DNA from: an uncultured Clostridia bacterium
Lineage (GTDB): Bacteria; Bacillota; Clostridia; Christensenellales; UBA3700
Reading direction: 5' to 3'
DNA length: 64,000 bases
Assembly: GCA_944381275.1 (NCBI GenBank)
Contig: CALWKO010000003.1
Location: 1 to 64,000 of the forward strand
Below, piece by piece: positions 33,929 through 42,043 of the stretch. Within the stretch, counting starts at the first letter, position 1. Every line of letters starts with the position of its first letter. The position numbers and the translations under genes were made by a program. The notes below the pieces were generated by a model. That model did not search any database, was not told the origin of the DNA, and saw only the letters and a list, made by a program, of their open reading frames with translations.

Positions 33929-36805
33929 TCAAAGATATTTAATCATTTTGTAGTAGCGTGAAGAATAATAGTTATCTCCGCGCGCGTCATGCCCTGTAAC
34001 AAAACGAATAAATTCCATTCTATTGTAAAGATTTAGAGCTATTTTGTTTTCGCAATACACCGAGAGCACGAGATTTTTGTCGTTCCGATCTCTTCCCGCC
34101 TCGCGGAAGAGGTTATTCAGCAACAATTTAGAAAACCCTTTTCTTCTATACTCTTTATCCACGCACACATCATTGACATAAAAGTTATTTCCTATTGAGT
34201 CGTTGAAAGTGTCCGCTACGCTTTCTATGGCAGAGGCGTAAGAGGACGGACGTTTTTCTTGAGGGAAGCAGGATTCAAGTGCAGCCCTGGCTTTTTCCCA
34301 ATTAGGAAGGGAATCGTATAAAGTTGCTACGGCAATAATTGTTCCGCGGCCGTTTTTATCGTCCGCAAGCCGTAAAAATCTGACATATTTTTTTGCGTAT
34401 ACCGAATAGCTTTTGTCAAACAGCTGCTTTATAACTTCAACGGCGGTATCTTTATCTCCGTAAAGTTTTTTGTTCAAACGCTCATCCGCATAATAGATCA
34501 AGGTGGCGGTCTTGTCGTAATCAGCCTTGTCCTTAAGCGTTTCGTAGGTGTATTTATTATTGGAATTATATGCCGAGTAGGGAACGATAAAGGGGTTCAG
34601 CCAAATGCTGCGCTTGCCTTCTTCCGCATCCGGAACGTGCAAGCAGCGTTTGATATTGGGTACGCAATAGTATAATTCGCCCACATTCAAAGATTCGTTG
34701 GAAATTATCTTTATCTGCACAGCCTTACCGTCTTTGCCGAAGTTGACGGAAAGGTAGTAATATTTAAAGCCGTCTTGAGAAAGCACCGCCTGTGAGCAGG
34801 TCCCCAATATGGGGGCTATGGCGTCTTCTATGACATAACGAGAGGCAATCGAGCCGTCTTTCAAATAGGAAAGATAATTTATAATGGCGCCGTACAAATC
34901 GTCGGCAGTGCCGCCGTTTGCTTCTTGCAATGAGGACAAGCAGGATACCACGGCGTTTTTCAAAGAGGAAAAACTCTCCTTATCAAAGAGTTCGCGCCTG
35001 CCCGTCAAATCGTAAAATTGCTCGTTGGAAACGGTGTTGCGCCTGCAAATCCTGTCGTTTAAAGCGTCAAGCATATTAAACGAAGCGTTAACTTGATTGC
35101 ACAGCTTGTCAAAGTCGTTTTTACCGCGGATCGAAGTGATGTCGCACAATGCAGTATAATCGAAATAATCCGGGTATTTAATGGACTTAGTCTTTTCGTA
35201 GAATTCCGTAAATAACGGATTTTTGCCGTCGTATACCGATGGTTCCGAGCCTTTGCCCAGGGTGCGTTCTTTAAAGCTCTTATAGCAAGAGAGGGCGCTT
35301 TCTTTAAAGTTATATATAAACGCGTTGGTATTTATTAGTTTGTTTGCGGCGTAAAGAACCTTTTGATCTCGGTCGATCTTTCTTGCAAGCGTTGCCTGTA
35401 AGTCGGCGATAACTTCAGGTATGGAATCCAGCGATTGAGGAAAAGAGAAGCTCACCTTATTTGTTGACAGCAAGCTTGAAGCCAGCAAGATCAATGCCCG
35501 CACTTTGCAATGAGTTATATTGTTGCGGTTGCGCATAAGCAGACCGTGAGAGGGGTCTGCTATCAAATCGTAATCTTGAGATAAAGTCTTGGCGCGTTCG
35601 CCGAAACGTTTGGAAAAAGCGTTTTTCACCGTTTCGTAATCCAACGAATTGTCGTTGAAAAGGAAGGTGAGCAGCTCATAAACGCCCACTTCTATCAACA
35701 AGAAGATGATAATTTCATCCCACCTGGTTATGTAAGAGCCGCAAAATTGATTGAACAGCTCGCTGTACTTGGCGCTATAAGCCCACAGGATCTTGTTTTT
35801 GCATTCTATGGTAAGGGAATCGGAAATGACGAGAGCCAAGTTTTTAATATATTTGTTGTTTATGAAAAAAAAGTTTCCGAAAAAGCTCTTATCTTCCAAT
35901 CCCGCTATGTCGAAAGCGCGAAGCTGCAACAGCAAGTCTTCCACCGCAGAGCCGCCGGAAATATACAATATTCCTTCATGCCTGTCTGCTATGGGAGTAT
36001 TGGAAAAAATCGCGCTGAAGTCCGCCGAATAATGCAAATGCACATATTTTGCGGTGATGAATTGCGTTTTCGTCTTGTCTTTTTCCAAAAGTTTGGGGTC
36101 GGTAAGATCTATGCCGTAAAGATAGTAAGGATCGCCGTTTATGAACAGCATCAAATCTTTTAAATCGATTTCTTCGCCTAAGTAGGTCAATTTTGCGCAT
36201 TGCAAGCCGCACTTGTTTGCGGGGATGCCCGTTTCGCCGTCCGGCGAGCGATCGTAAAAGGACACCTTGGCTTGATTTAAAAAGGGGAAGGCGGCAAAAA
36301 ACGAACACATATTGTCAAACTCGTATTTAGGGTCGAAACGCGAAGAGAGTATCGATTGCTTCAATAAAAAGATAGTCTTGCTCAAGTCGTTTTCCAAGGC
36401 GTTGAGGTTGAAAAATTTATTTAAGCCCAAGCGAGACAAAAAGCCGTTGCTGTCATCCACCTGCATGTTTAAAAGAGCGTTTTCCACCAGATCGAAGTCC
36501 ATTTTCTCGGAAGAATAACAGCTGTCGAACATGCTGTAAAGGCGCACCATCACAGCGGAAAATCCGCTTATTTCCCTGCGGCGATCGTCCGAAGAAAGAC
36601 TTTCCAGATTTTTCTTGAAATGCGCAAATTTTACATACGCAAGAAAAATACTTAAATAAAGGGTATTTTTCACATATAAAAGATATTGCGTCTTATCGGA
36701 AAAGTCGGGGTCGGCGCCGAAAATAATATTGCGCAAGTTTTCATCGCCGATGAGCAAGCGTATGGTATCTCGGCGGGAACTAAAAGGTTTTTCGGCGGCG
36801 GTCAT
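33929..36805 (-). CDS. 958-aa protein with C-terminal GNAT acetyltransferase domain (TIR cassette)
   Basis: A large cytosolic-looking protein. About 790 N-terminal residues are alpha-rich with no motif I recognise, and no clear membrane segment. Residues about 790-958 form a GNAT fold: NDVCVDKEYRRKGFSKLLLNNLF contains the acetyl-CoA pyrophosphate loop (RRKGFS), and ENKIALNLYNRMEF closes the domain. The acetylated target is unknown; a toxin-like role on tRNA or protein is possible but only a guess. Its start overlaps the ParA-like gene by four bases (ATGA), so it is the last gene of the cassette and translationally coupled. A terminator shared with hsdR follows. Confidence 0.75.
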   Translation of the reverse strand: MTAAEKPFSSRRDTIRLLIGDENLRNIIFGADPDFSDKTQYLLYVKNTLYLSIFLAYVKFAHFKKNLESLSSDDRRREISGFSAVMVRLYSMFDSCYSSEKMDFDLVENALLNMQVDDSNGFLSRLGLNKFFNLNALENDLSKTIFLLKQSILSSRFDPKYEFDNMCSFFAAFPFLNQAKVSFYDRSPDGETGIPANKCGLQCAKLTYLGEEIDLKDLMLFINGDPYYLYGIDLTDPKLLEKDKTKTQFITAKYVHLHYSADFSAIFSNTPIADRHEGILYISGGSAVEDLLLQLRAFDIAGLEDKSFFGNFFFINNKYIKNLALVISDSLTIECKNKILWAYSAKYSELFNQFCGSYITRWDEIIIFLLIEVGVYELLTFLFNDNSLDYETVKNAFSKRFGERAKTLSQDYDLIADPSHGLLMRNRNNITHCKVRALILLASSLLSTNKVSFSFPQSLDSIPEVIADLQATLARKIDRDQKVLYAANKLINTNAFIYNFKESALSCYKSFKERTLGKGSEPSVYDGKNPLFTEFYEKTKSIKYPDYFDYTALCDITSIRGKNDFDKLCNQVNASFNMLDALNDRICRRNTVSNEQFYDLTGRRELFDKESFSSLKNAVVSCLSSLQEANGGTADDLYGAIINYLSYLKDGSIASRYVIEDAIAPILGTCSQAVLSQDGFKYYYLSVNFGKDGKAVQIKIISNESLNVGELYYCVPNIKRCLHVPDAEEGKRSIWLNPFIVPYSAYNSNNKYTYETLKDKADYDKTATLIYYADERLNKKLYGDKDTAVEVIKQLFDKSYSVYAKKYVRFLRLADDKNGRGTIIAVATLYDSLPNWEKARAALESCFPQEKRPSSYASAIESVADTFNDSIGNNFYVNDVCVDKEYRRKGFSKLLLNNLFREAGRDRNDKNLVLSVYCENKIALNLYNRMEFIRFVTGHDARGDNYYSSRYYKMIKYL

Positions 36806-37671
36806 TCTTTTACAAGCTCCTTGGCAAGCAGTTCATATTTTTTCATGGCTTCTTCTTCGTCCTGTTCGATTTTCCTATTCAATTTTTGTTTGAGTACTAA
36901 ATTCGCCTCTTCGAACTTGAACATTCGAACTTCGCCTATTCCGCCTTGATCGAGCAGGGCGGTGTTTATGGTGTCGTTATTTTTTTGCGCGGCAAAGGTA
37001 AAGCGCTTTTTTATAAGCGACAGGATGTCGGTGATGTTGTAATCCGTTCCCTCAGCCGAAGGAACCGCATTGGGGACTACTATGTACTCCTTATTATCAA
37101 AACACTTTTTCTTTGCCAAAAATTCTTCCGTGCCAAAGCGGAACTGGCCGGTAATTCGCAGTGCGAGCACTATCTTATGAGATATCCTCAAAGCCACGTC
37201 AGAAGAGAGCTGCCCGCCTGCGGGGTTATCCATCACAAGAGCGGAGCAGCCTGCAGCTTTCAGCGCGGAAACAAAGGGATTTAACGAAATGTTTTCTCCG
37301 TCATAGTTGCTCCCTTGTCCCAAGGTTTCGTTTGAATGGGCGGAAACGAACAATACGGAATCTATCTTATCCAGCCCGAACTTGTCGCCCACGGCGTACA
37401 TCTTGCTATACAGCGTCTTGGGCGAATCGAGGGGGTTGAGATATGCAGAGGGGTTTTTTAATATCTTTATCGCGTCAAGTTTGGACGGATTATAGGATTC
37501 GTCGGAAAGGAGCAGGTAGGACAAGCCCTTGCTGTCTATGTCTAAATCCATTACCACGATCGGATGTTCGCTTGTAGCATTTAGCTCCTTGGCAAGAAAG
37601 GAGATAGTGTTATAAAGGATAGAAGAGCGCCCTGCGCCGCCTTTATAAGAAAAGAAAGATATCGTTTTCAT
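36802..37671 (-). CDS. ParA/MinD-like ATPase with Arg in the P-loop (TIR cassette)
   Basis: A 289-aa SIMIBI-class P-loop protein. The deviant Walker A is SYKGGAGRSS (residues 8-17): the signature lysine (Lys10) is kept, but the phosphate-binding lysine is Arg15. Walker B-like VVMDLDIDSKG is near residue 39, and VMDNPAGGQL in the middle is the switch II region. ParA proteins dimerise on ATP and position cargo on DNA or membranes. No ParB or centromere-like repeats are near, so plasmid partition is unlikely. KGGxGRS variants are known in some conflict-type operons. The gene is 23 bp after the 683-aa gene and overlaps the next gene by four bases. Confidence 0.8.
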   Translation of the reverse strand: MKTISFFSYKGGAGRSSILYNTISFLAKELNATSEHPIVVMDLDIDSKGLSYLLLSDESYNPSKLDAIKILKNPSAYLNPLDSPKTLYSKMYAVGDKFGLDKIDSVLFVSAHSNETLGQGSNYDGENISLNPFVSALKAAGCSALVMDNPAGGQLSSDVALRISHKIVLALRITGQFRFGTEEFLAKKKCFDNKEYIVVPNAVPSAEGTDYNITDILSLIKKRFTFAAQKNNDTINTALLDQGGIGEVRMFKFEEANLVLKQKLNRKIEQDEEEAMKKYELLAKELVKE

Positions 37672-37694
37672 TTTTTCCTCCGTATTTTATATAT

Positions 37695-39746
37695 CTATCT
37701 GCTTGCGATGGTTTCTATCAAAGCGGTTTTAAACGCTTCCGAAAGGATGGTTTTCCCCGTTTCATCATTGCTTGTGAGTTTTCCGTCTCCGTACAACCTT
37801 TTTGCCACGGGCCCCAAGGAGTCCATCTTGGAAAGGTTGAACAGCAGATGGAGCAAGGGGTCGTCGTTTATTGCGTCCTTTACCGATTGCAAATATTCCG
37901 CTCCGCCTACTGCCGCTTTGAGCGCCAAATCTAATCCCTTGTCGAAATATTTATCCAAAGTGCTCTTTAAAAGAGCTTCGAATTTGTCTTGCAGGATGGC
38001 GTCCACAAAGTCAAGCAACTCTTTATCCAAAGGAGAGCGGCTGTTTTCCGCCTCTTTCACTTTGGCTTCCCACTCTTCATCTTTTTTCTTCAGCGCTTGT
38101 TCTGTTTCGTCTTTAAGTTTTTTGATCTCCCTGTTTTTCTTGTTCAGCTGAGCTTTTTTGTTGTCCGCGTCCAAAAAGCCCTGCTCGTATTGTGAATAGT
38201 ATGCGTAGAAGGAGTCGAGAGCGTATATATAGTAGAGGTTGTTGTTTACGCTGAAGCTCTCTTTAGTCCAAAACCATTCGCCGTCCGCCTTGTTTTCCAG
38301 GATCCACACCAAATTTTCACGCATTTCTTTTTGCGGATACTTGATAATGTAGTTGGAAATCAAGTTGTAGGTGTTGCAGTAGAGGGGCACCAGATCGTAA
38401 GTGGAGATACTGCCTGCTTTACGCCAGGCTTGCATTATTACGCTTTCTTCAACGGGGCACTTGTCTTCGCCCAAAGAAAAAGAGTCTATCAAGTCTTCCT
38501 GCCTGCGGTCGCGATAGGATATATATATCTTTTTGATATTGGTAAGAGCAAACTGTATTGATTGATAGATACTCGACTTGCCCACGCTTGAATAATCGTC
38601 GTCAATGCCGGCGTTTATCAGAATTGCAAAGGTGAACAGGGAATTCATGATGTAGTTGTTTTTGCCTTTCCCTATGGTGTCTATCGAAATGCGATGCAGT
38701 TCTTTATCCACATAGTCAAAGGCGATATCCACGCCGTTTTCTTTAAGCTTTGTGTCTATGTATCTGCCGGAAGAAGCGGTGTATTCACGCAGCGTATTCA
38801 GCGCCGCCGCATTCTTTTCAAAAAATTCGTTATTGGCATTGAACTTGTATTTGCGCAGCTTATCGGCGTCGCTTATCTCGCTCAGCAAATCGGCAGAGAT
38901 AAACGAGGGTTGCTCTCCCGTATCTTTGTAATCGTATAGGTCTTCTAAAGAGTTGTATATCGAAATGAAGGCGTTGGTGCCGTAATATGTGTAATACAGC
39001 GAAGTTTCATATTCGTTTGCGTCGTTTTCTTTAGGCTTTTGAAACGCCCAGCCTCTGCACACCACGTCCGTGCTTACGCCTTTGCGAGCGGAGGGCTTGC
39101 CGTCTATCAAGAATGTATAGGGATGGTCTAAGGGGAGGGCGGCGCCGTTGAGCATATTTACTGCGTCTATGATAAACGCTTCCGTGAGCTCTCTCAACTC
39201 TCGGAAAGAAGTCACCTTCCTTCCGCGTATCGAAAGCGCTTTCATGTCGGGCTGCTTACCTGTGTTTTTCCTGAATAATTCGCTCTCCAAAAGGTCGTCG
39301 CGCAAGTCTACCAACGTGGATACCAATTTCGAAGCGGTTTCTACCGATGTCGTTATCTTGTAACTGTCGTCCTGCCAATAGGGTTTTGCGTCGCAAACGA
39401 AACCTTCATCGGTGTAAGCGTTTGCAAAAACTTTTTCTATCGTTCCGTAATATACGTCGAGATAGTCGGCAAGATCCACGCCCAAAGATTTTATTTCCAG
39501 CATTGTTGACAGCGACATGATATCGCATATCGTGCCGAATTTATCCTTGCCGCCCTTGTCGCCGAGAGGGAAAGAGGCGTGACTTTCATCGTAAAAAGCC
39601 ATAAAGGAGTTCAAAATTTTCCCGCCTATTTCGCTTGCGGATTTATATTTATAGATGATGCGTTCTTCCTCTGTTTGTGAAGCGTTCGCGGAAACGTTTT
39701 CGTCGAGCACCAAGGAAAGAGGGTTGTTTTTATTGATCAAGTCCAT
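37695..39746 (-). CDS. 683-aa protein of unknown function (TIR cassette)
   Basis: I do not recognise this protein. Residues 1-540 are mostly alpha-helical with many aromatic residues (for example ETSLYYTYYGTNAFISIYNS and WFWTKESFSVNNNLYYIYAL), which recalls helical toroid or repeat folds, but this is only an impression. Residues about 555-600 are a charged coiled coil (KKNREIKKLKDETEQALKKK). The C-terminal 80 residues are helical. There is no signal peptide or clear membrane helix. It follows the TIR gene by 15 bp and precedes the ParA-like gene, so it is a core part of the operon, perhaps the sensor or scaffold (inference). Confidence 0.65.
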   Translation of the reverse strand: MDLINKNNPLSLVLDENVSANASQTEEERIIYKYKSASEIGGKILNSFMAFYDESHASFPLGDKGGKDKFGTICDIMSLSTMLEIKSLGVDLADYLDVYYGTIEKVFANAYTDEGFVCDAKPYWQDDSYKITTSVETASKLVSTLVDLRDDLLESELFRKNTGKQPDMKALSIRGRKVTSFRELRELTEAFIIDAVNMLNGAALPLDHPYTFLIDGKPSARKGVSTDVVCRGWAFQKPKENDANEYETSLYYTYYGTNAFISIYNSLEDLYDYKDTGEQPSFISADLLSEISDADKLRKYKFNANNEFFEKNAAALNTLREYTASSGRYIDTKLKENGVDIAFDYVDKELHRISIDTIGKGKNNYIMNSLFTFAILINAGIDDDYSSVGKSSIYQSIQFALTNIKKIYISYRDRRQEDLIDSFSLGEDKCPVEESVIMQAWRKAGSISTYDLVPLYCNTYNLISNYIIKYPQKEMRENLVWILENKADGEWFWTKESFSVNNNLYYIYALDSFYAYYSQYEQGFLDADNKKAQLNKKNREIKKLKDETEQALKKKDEEWEAKVKEAENSRSPLDKELLDFVDAILQDKFEALLKSTLDKYFDKGLDLALKAAVGGAEYLQSVKDAINDDPLLHLLFNLSKMDSLGPVAKRLYGDGKLTSNDETGKTILSEAFKTALIETIASR

Positions 39747-39761
39747 AGCAGTTCTCCTTTA

Positions 39762-40769
39762 TTACATAGATTTATCTATCAGCAGATCGTCGTTGACGAT
39801 CAAAAGCAGCCGGATTCCCGCGGTAAAAGCGGAGTTATCTTCGGCGGGGGTTTCGTCAATTCGCTCGTTTTCGGCATTATAGAGCACAAGATCGCCCTTA
39901 TCATCCCTTACCCAAAAAGTGCGAAAACTTTGGGTGCGGTGCAAATCCGCATAATCGCAGGGGATGGCGCGCCCGATGATGTCGCGGTGTTCTTTAATGG
40001 TTTTTTCGTCGATTAGCCCCGCGAATATCACGGCGTCGTCATTCAAATTAAACGTTTCTTTCGTAATATTCAGCGCTTCTTCGTGGTTTACAAAATCAAG
40101 GCAATATTTTGAAACATAGTAAAACAACGAATTTTCACGGTTAAAAAGCAAAAATTCTATAGGTTCGTGCATTCCTGATTTTCCGAAGGGATAAGAGCCG
40201 AATTTCTCGGCGGAAGCCAGGTGTGAATCCCTTGTTTCCACATAATTTTCCTCACTTGCGCCGTTCTTTTTGCAAAACTTTGCAATATCTTCGGCAAGGT
40301 CGAAGCTTTCGGCAGACAGGAAAAGCCTTTTACCGTTATCAAATAATTTTTGAATATCGGCTACCAGGTCGTAATCACACAAGCTGATTGCGGCGTTCAG
40401 TATTTCTCCGTACGGTTTATCGGAATGGTCGAAACCGAGTAAAACGGGTAAAATACGGAAGTTTTCGTTTTTCTCCAGGAGTTCTTGTCCCAAGATTATC
40501 TCTTGATGTACCGCGTTGCTGGCTATGGAGTTTTTGCTCATAAAAAATATAATGCCCACGCAGTCCTTGTTTGTTACGATATTCGCAACTTTTTTATTCC
40601 ACACATCGCCTTCGGAAAGTTCTGTGTCATACCAAAAATTGACGTTTTTATTATACAGTACGTCGAGTAAAGGGAAAACAACGTCGCAGTCGCGATGGGA
40701 ATAAGAGATAAATATATACTTATCGTGCTTTCTGTTTACCCTATCGTATATCGTCTTTGGCTTATCCAA
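39762..40769 (-). CDS. TIR-domain protein with DUF6273-like C-terminus (TIR cassette)
   Basis: A 335-aa protein. Residues 17-140 are a TIR domain: KYIFISYSHRD opening, WYDTELSEGDVW in the middle, and SNAVHQEI, where Glu90 aligns with the catalytic glutamate of NAD-cleaving TIRs. Residues about 195-330 resemble DUF6273: EPIEFLLFNRENSLFYYVSKY, FWVRDDKGD and AGIRLLLIVN near the end correspond to the family's 'EW', 'WLRS' and 'GVRPA' positions. NADase activity is inferred from the family. I chose TTG at 40769 as start because GGGGGG lies eight bases upstream (40778-40783) and no ATG precedes the TIR domain in frame. It is the first gene of the cassette. Confidence 0.82.
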   Translation of the reverse strand: MDKPKTIYDRVNRKHDKYIFISYSHRDCDVVFPLLDVLYNKNVNFWYDTELSEGDVWNKKVANIVTNKDCVGIIFFMSKNSIASNAVHQEIILGQELLEKNENFRILPVLLGFDHSDKPYGEILNAAISLCDYDLVADIQKLFDNGKRLFLSAESFDLAEDIAKFCKKNGASEENYVETRDSHLASAEKFGSYPFGKSGMHEPIEFLLFNRENSLFYYVSKYCLDFVNHEEALNITKETFNLNDDAVIFAGLIDEKTIKEHRDIIGRAIPCDYADLHRTQSFRTFWVRDDKGDLVLYNAENERIDETPAEDNSAFTAGIRLLLIVNDDLLIDKSM

Positions 40770-40800
40770 AAATAATACCCCCCTTAATGACTCTAAAGCA

Positions 40801-40829
40801 ATTATATCATTAAATAATATAAAAATCAA
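40801..40829 (-). promoter_or_regulatory. Promoter of the TIR cassette
   Basis: Minus strand: TTGATT (40829-40824), 17-bp spacer, TATAAT (40806-40801), 31 bp before the TTG start. No other promoter is evident within the tightly packed four genes. Confidence 0.75.
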
Positions 40830-40880
40830 TAAAAGAATGGAAATTATGGAAATATTACCTCTTAAAAAAGCGCTCCTTTA

Positions 40881-40919
40881 ATATGCACCCCAAAAGCGGG
40901 ACACTTTTGGGGTGCATAT
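40881..40919. terminator. Perfect 16-bp stem-loop upstream of the TIR promoter
   Basis: ATATGCACCCCAAAAG (40881-40896) pairs perfectly with CTTTTGGGGTGCATAT (40904-40919) around CGGGACA. It sits between a left arm AAAAAAGCGC (about 40865) and a right arm GGGGCGCGTTTTTT (40929), as if inserted into a terminator like the one at 33838-33868. It may insulate the cassette from the phosphatase operon. Confidence 0.6.
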
Positions 40920-40930
40920 CATTTCGACGG

Positions 40931-40958
40931 GGCGCGTTTTTTATAGGCTGCAAAAGGG
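40931..40958. repeat. Border direct repeat, right copy
   Basis: Partner of 33857-33884 with two mismatches. It lies directly after the stop of the phosphatase gene on the minus strand, so this copy probably belongs to the native 3' flank of that operon. Confidence 0.7.
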
Positions 40959-40963
40959 GCGGG

Positions 40964-41446
40964 TTAGGGTTTAAGCGGCACGCCGCCTTTGATTTTTTCC
41001 GCTATCATGGCGAGGTATTTGTCCAGCACGCGCATGACTTCGTTGTATTTTTCCTGCGTTTTGGCAAGGAAAGGGTCGGGGACGGGGGTGTAGGTGCCGG
41101 TGGCGGCTTCCGCCAGGTCGATATACTTGCTCCGCCATTTTTTGGGGATGAAGTATTTGTGCCAGCGGGTCATGCCGATGATTATGTCCGCTTCTTCAAA
41201 GCGTTCGGGGAATTTGCGCCAAAAGGCGGGGGAGTGCTTGTCCAGCTCATCTTCGGCAAAGCCTTCCGCCAAAAGCGCGGCTTTGGCTTTGGGGTGCAGC
41301 TTCTTGCATTGGTGGAAAACCGCACCGCTCTTTATCCATGTTATGTGATTTGCAAGAGCGGGGTCGCTGTCGCACATTCGCTTGAACACGAATTCGCAAT
41401 AAGGGCTGCGGCAGATATTGGAAGAACACACAAATAAAATCTTCAT
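40964..41446 (-). CDS. Low-molecular-weight protein tyrosine phosphatase family protein
   Basis: A 160-aa enzyme. The phosphate loop CSSNICRS (Cys7 to Arg13, CX5R) begins the protein and the general acid lies in PVPDPF (Asp124), the exact layout of LMW-PTPs. These dephosphorylate tyrosine (or arginine) on proteins; arsenate reductases share the fold but have extra cysteines not seen here. It overlaps the LOG-like gene by four bases, so both come from one mRNA with the cyclophilin gene. Confidence 0.9.
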   Translation of the reverse strand: MKILFVCSSNICRSPYCEFVFKRMCDSDPALANHITWIKSGAVFHQCKKLHPKAKAALLAEGFAEDELDKHSPAFWRKFPERFEEADIIIGMTRWHKYFIPKKWRSKYIDLAEAATGTYTPVPDPFLAKTQEKYNEVMRVLDKYLAMIAEKIKGGVPLKP

Positions 41447-42003
41447 TCGCCCATCCTTATCCCCTTATACTCGGCGGTATAGAGGGGGAGTTTTTCCAAA
41501 AGTATTTTTATGGCTTCCTCGGGTGCGGAAGCGGGGAAGATCATGTCTTCAAAGGAGTAGCGGAACTTGCCGTCCAGCTTGGTGCCTGCCACCTTGGCGG
41601 ACCATCCCTCCACGCCCGTGTATGCTATGACAAGGCGGCGGAAAGTCCAGGCGAAGGATATTTCCGAAAGCGTTCCCGCGCCTCCGCCCACGGCTATCAC
41701 CGCGCTTGCGCCCGCCACGATGGCGTTGCGATAGACGTCCAAGCCCGTGGGCACGCAGATGTCCGCATAGCTGTTGCCCGTGGACGCGGTAAAGCCGGGG
41801 AGAATTGCGATGGTGTCCCCCTCGCGGTAGTTTTTTGAAGAGTGCGCCCCCTCAAAAGCCGCCGCCATCACGCCCGCGTGCCCGCCCGACTGCACGCGAA
41901 AACCGTTGTCTACCAGCAGTTTTCCCGTTTCAAAGGCTATATCGAATTTGTGTGAAGGGCGCTCTATTTTGGCGTCTCCTATCACCGCTACAATTTTTCT
42001 CAT
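41443..42003 (-). CDS. LOG/SLOG-family Rossmann protein (TIGR00725-like)
   Basis: A 186-aa protein with a lone SLOG-type Rossmann domain. The conserved GGGAGTLSE (residues 106-114) is the PGGxGTxxE-like nucleotide site, with Arg92 of VYRNAIV before it. Relatives include LOG cytokinin phosphoribohydrolases and DprA-type proteins, but this subgroup has no established reaction. It lies between cyclophilin and phosphatase genes and overlaps the latter by four bases. SLOG domains also occur in defence systems such as Thoeris, but here it belongs to the phosphatase operon. Confidence 0.8.
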   Translation of the reverse strand: MRKIVAVIGDAKIERPSHKFDIAFETGKLLVDNGFRVQSGGHAGVMAAAFEGAHSSKNYREGDTIAILPGFTASTGNSYADICVPTGLDVYRNAIVAGASAVIAVGGGAGTLSEISFAWTFRRLVIAYTGVEGWSAKVAGTKLDGKFRYSFEDMIFPASAPEEAIKILLEKLPLYTAEYKGIRMGE

Positions 42004-42043
42004 AATCTCCTATATCCCCAGTTTTTCTTTATTGTATGAAAGT

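Noticed and set aside
36802-37671. ParA-like gene as a plasmid or conjugative element partition locus
   Set aside because: There is no ParB, no centromere-like repeats and no replication or transfer genes nearby; the gene is fixed inside the TIR operon.
39762-42003. TIR gene plus nearby SLOG-like gene as a Thoeris system
   Set aside because: The SLOG-like protein is a LOG/TIGR00725 type without SIR2, belongs to the cyclophilin-phosphatase operon, and is separated from the TIR gene by the phosphatase gene, a terminator and a promoter.
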